5,558 nucleotides of DNA from an uncultured Collinsella sp. GTDB taxonomy: Bacteria > Actinomycetota > Coriobacteriia > Coriobacteriales > Coriobacteriaceae. The stretch's first letter is position 1. Every line of letters starts with the position of its first letter. The notes beneath the pieces are model-generated. The model was not told the DNA's origin. It did no database searches and was given only the letters and a program-made list of their open reading frames with translations. Of the stretch, positions 4,493 through 5,558 are shown in pieces. Location of the stretch: contig CABUHI010000052.1 in NCBI GenBank assembly GCA_902491345.1, positions 1-5,558 of the forward strand. Reading direction: 5' to 3'. The position numbers and the translations under genes were made by a program.

Positions 4493-5558
4493 ATGGCATT
4501 GCAGTTTACAGAGCGCGAGTTTATCCCCGTGCTGCTCGGCGGCGACATCAACGCGTATTCGGTGGCGCGCGCTTTCTACGAGGAGTATCAGGTTAAGAGC
4601 CTGGTTTTTGGCAAGTACCAGACCGGCCCCGCGTATCGCAGCCAAATTATCGATTACACGCCCAACGTGGATATCGACACCATGCCGGTCATGATCGAGA
4701 CCGTTAACGGCGTCGCACAGGCCAATCCTGATAAGAAGATTATTCTCATGGGCTGCGGCGACAACTACGTCGCGCTCGCCGCGCAGGCTCAGGACGCCGG
4801 CCAGCTTGCCTCGAACGTCATCGCGCCCTATGCGCCCTACAGCATGCTCGAGCAGTGCCAGAAAAAGGAGATCTTCTACGAGCTGTGCGAGAGGCACGGT
4901 GTGCCCTATCCGCACACGTTTACCTTTACCATGGCGATGCTCAACGCTCAGGGCGAGGCTTCCGCCGAGGCGCTCGACCAGATTGACTTTCCCTTCCCGA
5001 TGATTCTGAAGCCCTCTGACGGCATCATGTGGTGGGAGCACGAATTCGAGGGTCAGAAGAAGGCCTACGAGATTGCCGATCGCGCCGAGCTGGAGCAGGT
5101 CATTCGCGATGTGTACGCCAGCGGCTACACCGATGACCTCATCTTGCAGGACCGCGTGCCCGGCAACGACGAGTACATGCGCGTGCTTACCAGTTATTCC
5201 GACCGCAACGGCAAGGTTCGCATGATGTGCCTGGGTCACGTGCTACTCGAGGAGCATCAGCCCCACGGTGTCGGCAACCATGCCTGCATTATCACTGAGC
5301 CCAACGACGAGCTCATGGGTGGCGTGCGCAAGCTGCTTGAGGACCTTAAGTTTACGGGCTTCTCCAACTTCGACGTCAAGTACGACCAGCGCGATGGTTC
5401 GTTTAAGTTCTTCGACTTCAACACGCGTCAGGGACGCAGTAATTACTATGTCACCAATAGTGGCTTTAACGTTGCCAAATACGTGGTGGATGAGTACGTC
5501 TATAACCGCCCGTTTGAGCCGGAGTTTGTGACGGCGCAGGACGAGGCACTGTGGATGG
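4493..5558 (+). CDS. ATP-grasp carboxylate-amine ligase, D-aspartate ligase (Asl)-like, 3' end outside window
   Basis: 355 codons are visible with no stop; related proteins usually run to a little over 400 residues, so most of the gene is present. The N-terminus reads EFIPVLLGGDINAYSVARAF (9-28), the nucleotide-fold opening of the D-aspartate ligase group. After it come LMGCGDNYV (85-93), a central ATP-grasp region with PMILKPSDG (169-177, Lys173 a likely ATP contact), FEGQKKAYEI (185-194), QDRVPGNDEYMRVL (219-232), VRMMCLGHVLLEE (242-254), GFSNFDVKYD (289-298) and the metal- and phosphate-binding end FDFNTRQGRSNYYVT (307-321). The E. faecium D-aspartate ligase, as I remember it, shares this order of motifs. 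That enzyme activates a carboxylate with ATP and joins it to the side-chain amine of the peptidoglycan precursor in the cytoplasm. Substrate identity here (D-Asp or another acid) is not readable from the sequence. The start has a good ribosome binding site and promoter. It is divergent from the MOSC gene. Confidence 0.88.
   Translation, partial: MALQFTEREFIPVLLGGDINAYSVARAFYEEYQVKSLVFGKYQTGPAYRSQIIDYTPNVDIDTMPVMIETVNGVAQANPDKKIILMGCGDNYVALAAQAQDAGQLASNVIAPYAPYSMLEQCQKKEIFYELCERHGVPYPHTFTFTMAMLNAQGEASAEALDQIDFPFPMILKPSDGIMWWEHEFEGQKKAYEIADRAELEQVIRDVYASGYTDDLILQDRVPGNDEYMRVLTSYSDRNGKVRMMCLGHVLLEEHQPHGVGNHACIITEPNDELMGGVRKLLEDLKFTGFSNFDVKYDQRDGSFKFFDFNTRQGRSNYYVTNSGFNVAKYVVDEYVYNRPFEPEFVTAQDEALWM

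Noticed and set aside
4430..5239. 269-codon - strand open frame antisense to the ATP-grasp gene
   Set aside because: It is fully opposite a gene with clear family motifs, its composition is typical of a reverse-frame shadow, and no start signals were seen.

Overview
The window reads like chromosome from a high-GC Gram-positive gut actinobacterium, most likely Collinsella or another Coriobacteriia. This is inferred from protein character, from TAGAAT/TATGAT-type -10 boxes, and from the mix of strong Shine-Dalgarno starts with one start that looks leaderless. No rRNA, tRNA, CRISPR array, insertion sequence or integrase was seen.

Left block (about 1-2228, + strand): the 3' end of a gene resembling the DUF4352 group of exported proteins, then a 140-residue XRE-like helix-turn-helix protein, then a 466-residue eukaryotic-type Ser/Thr kinase whose C-terminus carries three predicted membrane segments instead of PASTA sensor repeats. 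A perfect 13-bp hairpin (780-809) separates the regulator from the kinase. A TATGAT box 7 nt before the kinase ATG suggests that the kinase is read from its own promoter as a leaderless mRNA. The three genes may form one membrane-to-transcription signalling cassette; this is the best candidate for an undescribed system here.

Middle block (about 2229-4272, - strand): a bidirectional terminator (2236-2261) separates the convergent kinase from a secreted two-part cell-wall protein: signal peptide, long CwlO/PcsB-like coiled coil, Ser/Asn/Thr linker and a C-terminal lysozyme/transglycosylase-like domain. Its upstream region (3406-3639) is AT-rich and packed with palindromes, including two perfect 15-bp ones centred about 22 bp apart upstream of a TAGAAT box. 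Behind it lies a stand-alone MOSC-domain gene with the family's conserved cysteines.

Right block (4273-5558): a divergent intergenic region of about 220 bp with dyad symmetry near both start regions, then an ATP-grasp ligase resembling the D-aspartate ligase (Asl) family that builds peptidoglycan cross-bridges. It runs off the right edge. The hydrolase-like protein and the ligase share a cell-wall theme, and Ser/Thr kinases regulate wall growth in other Gram-positives. No direct link among the three can be read from the sequence.
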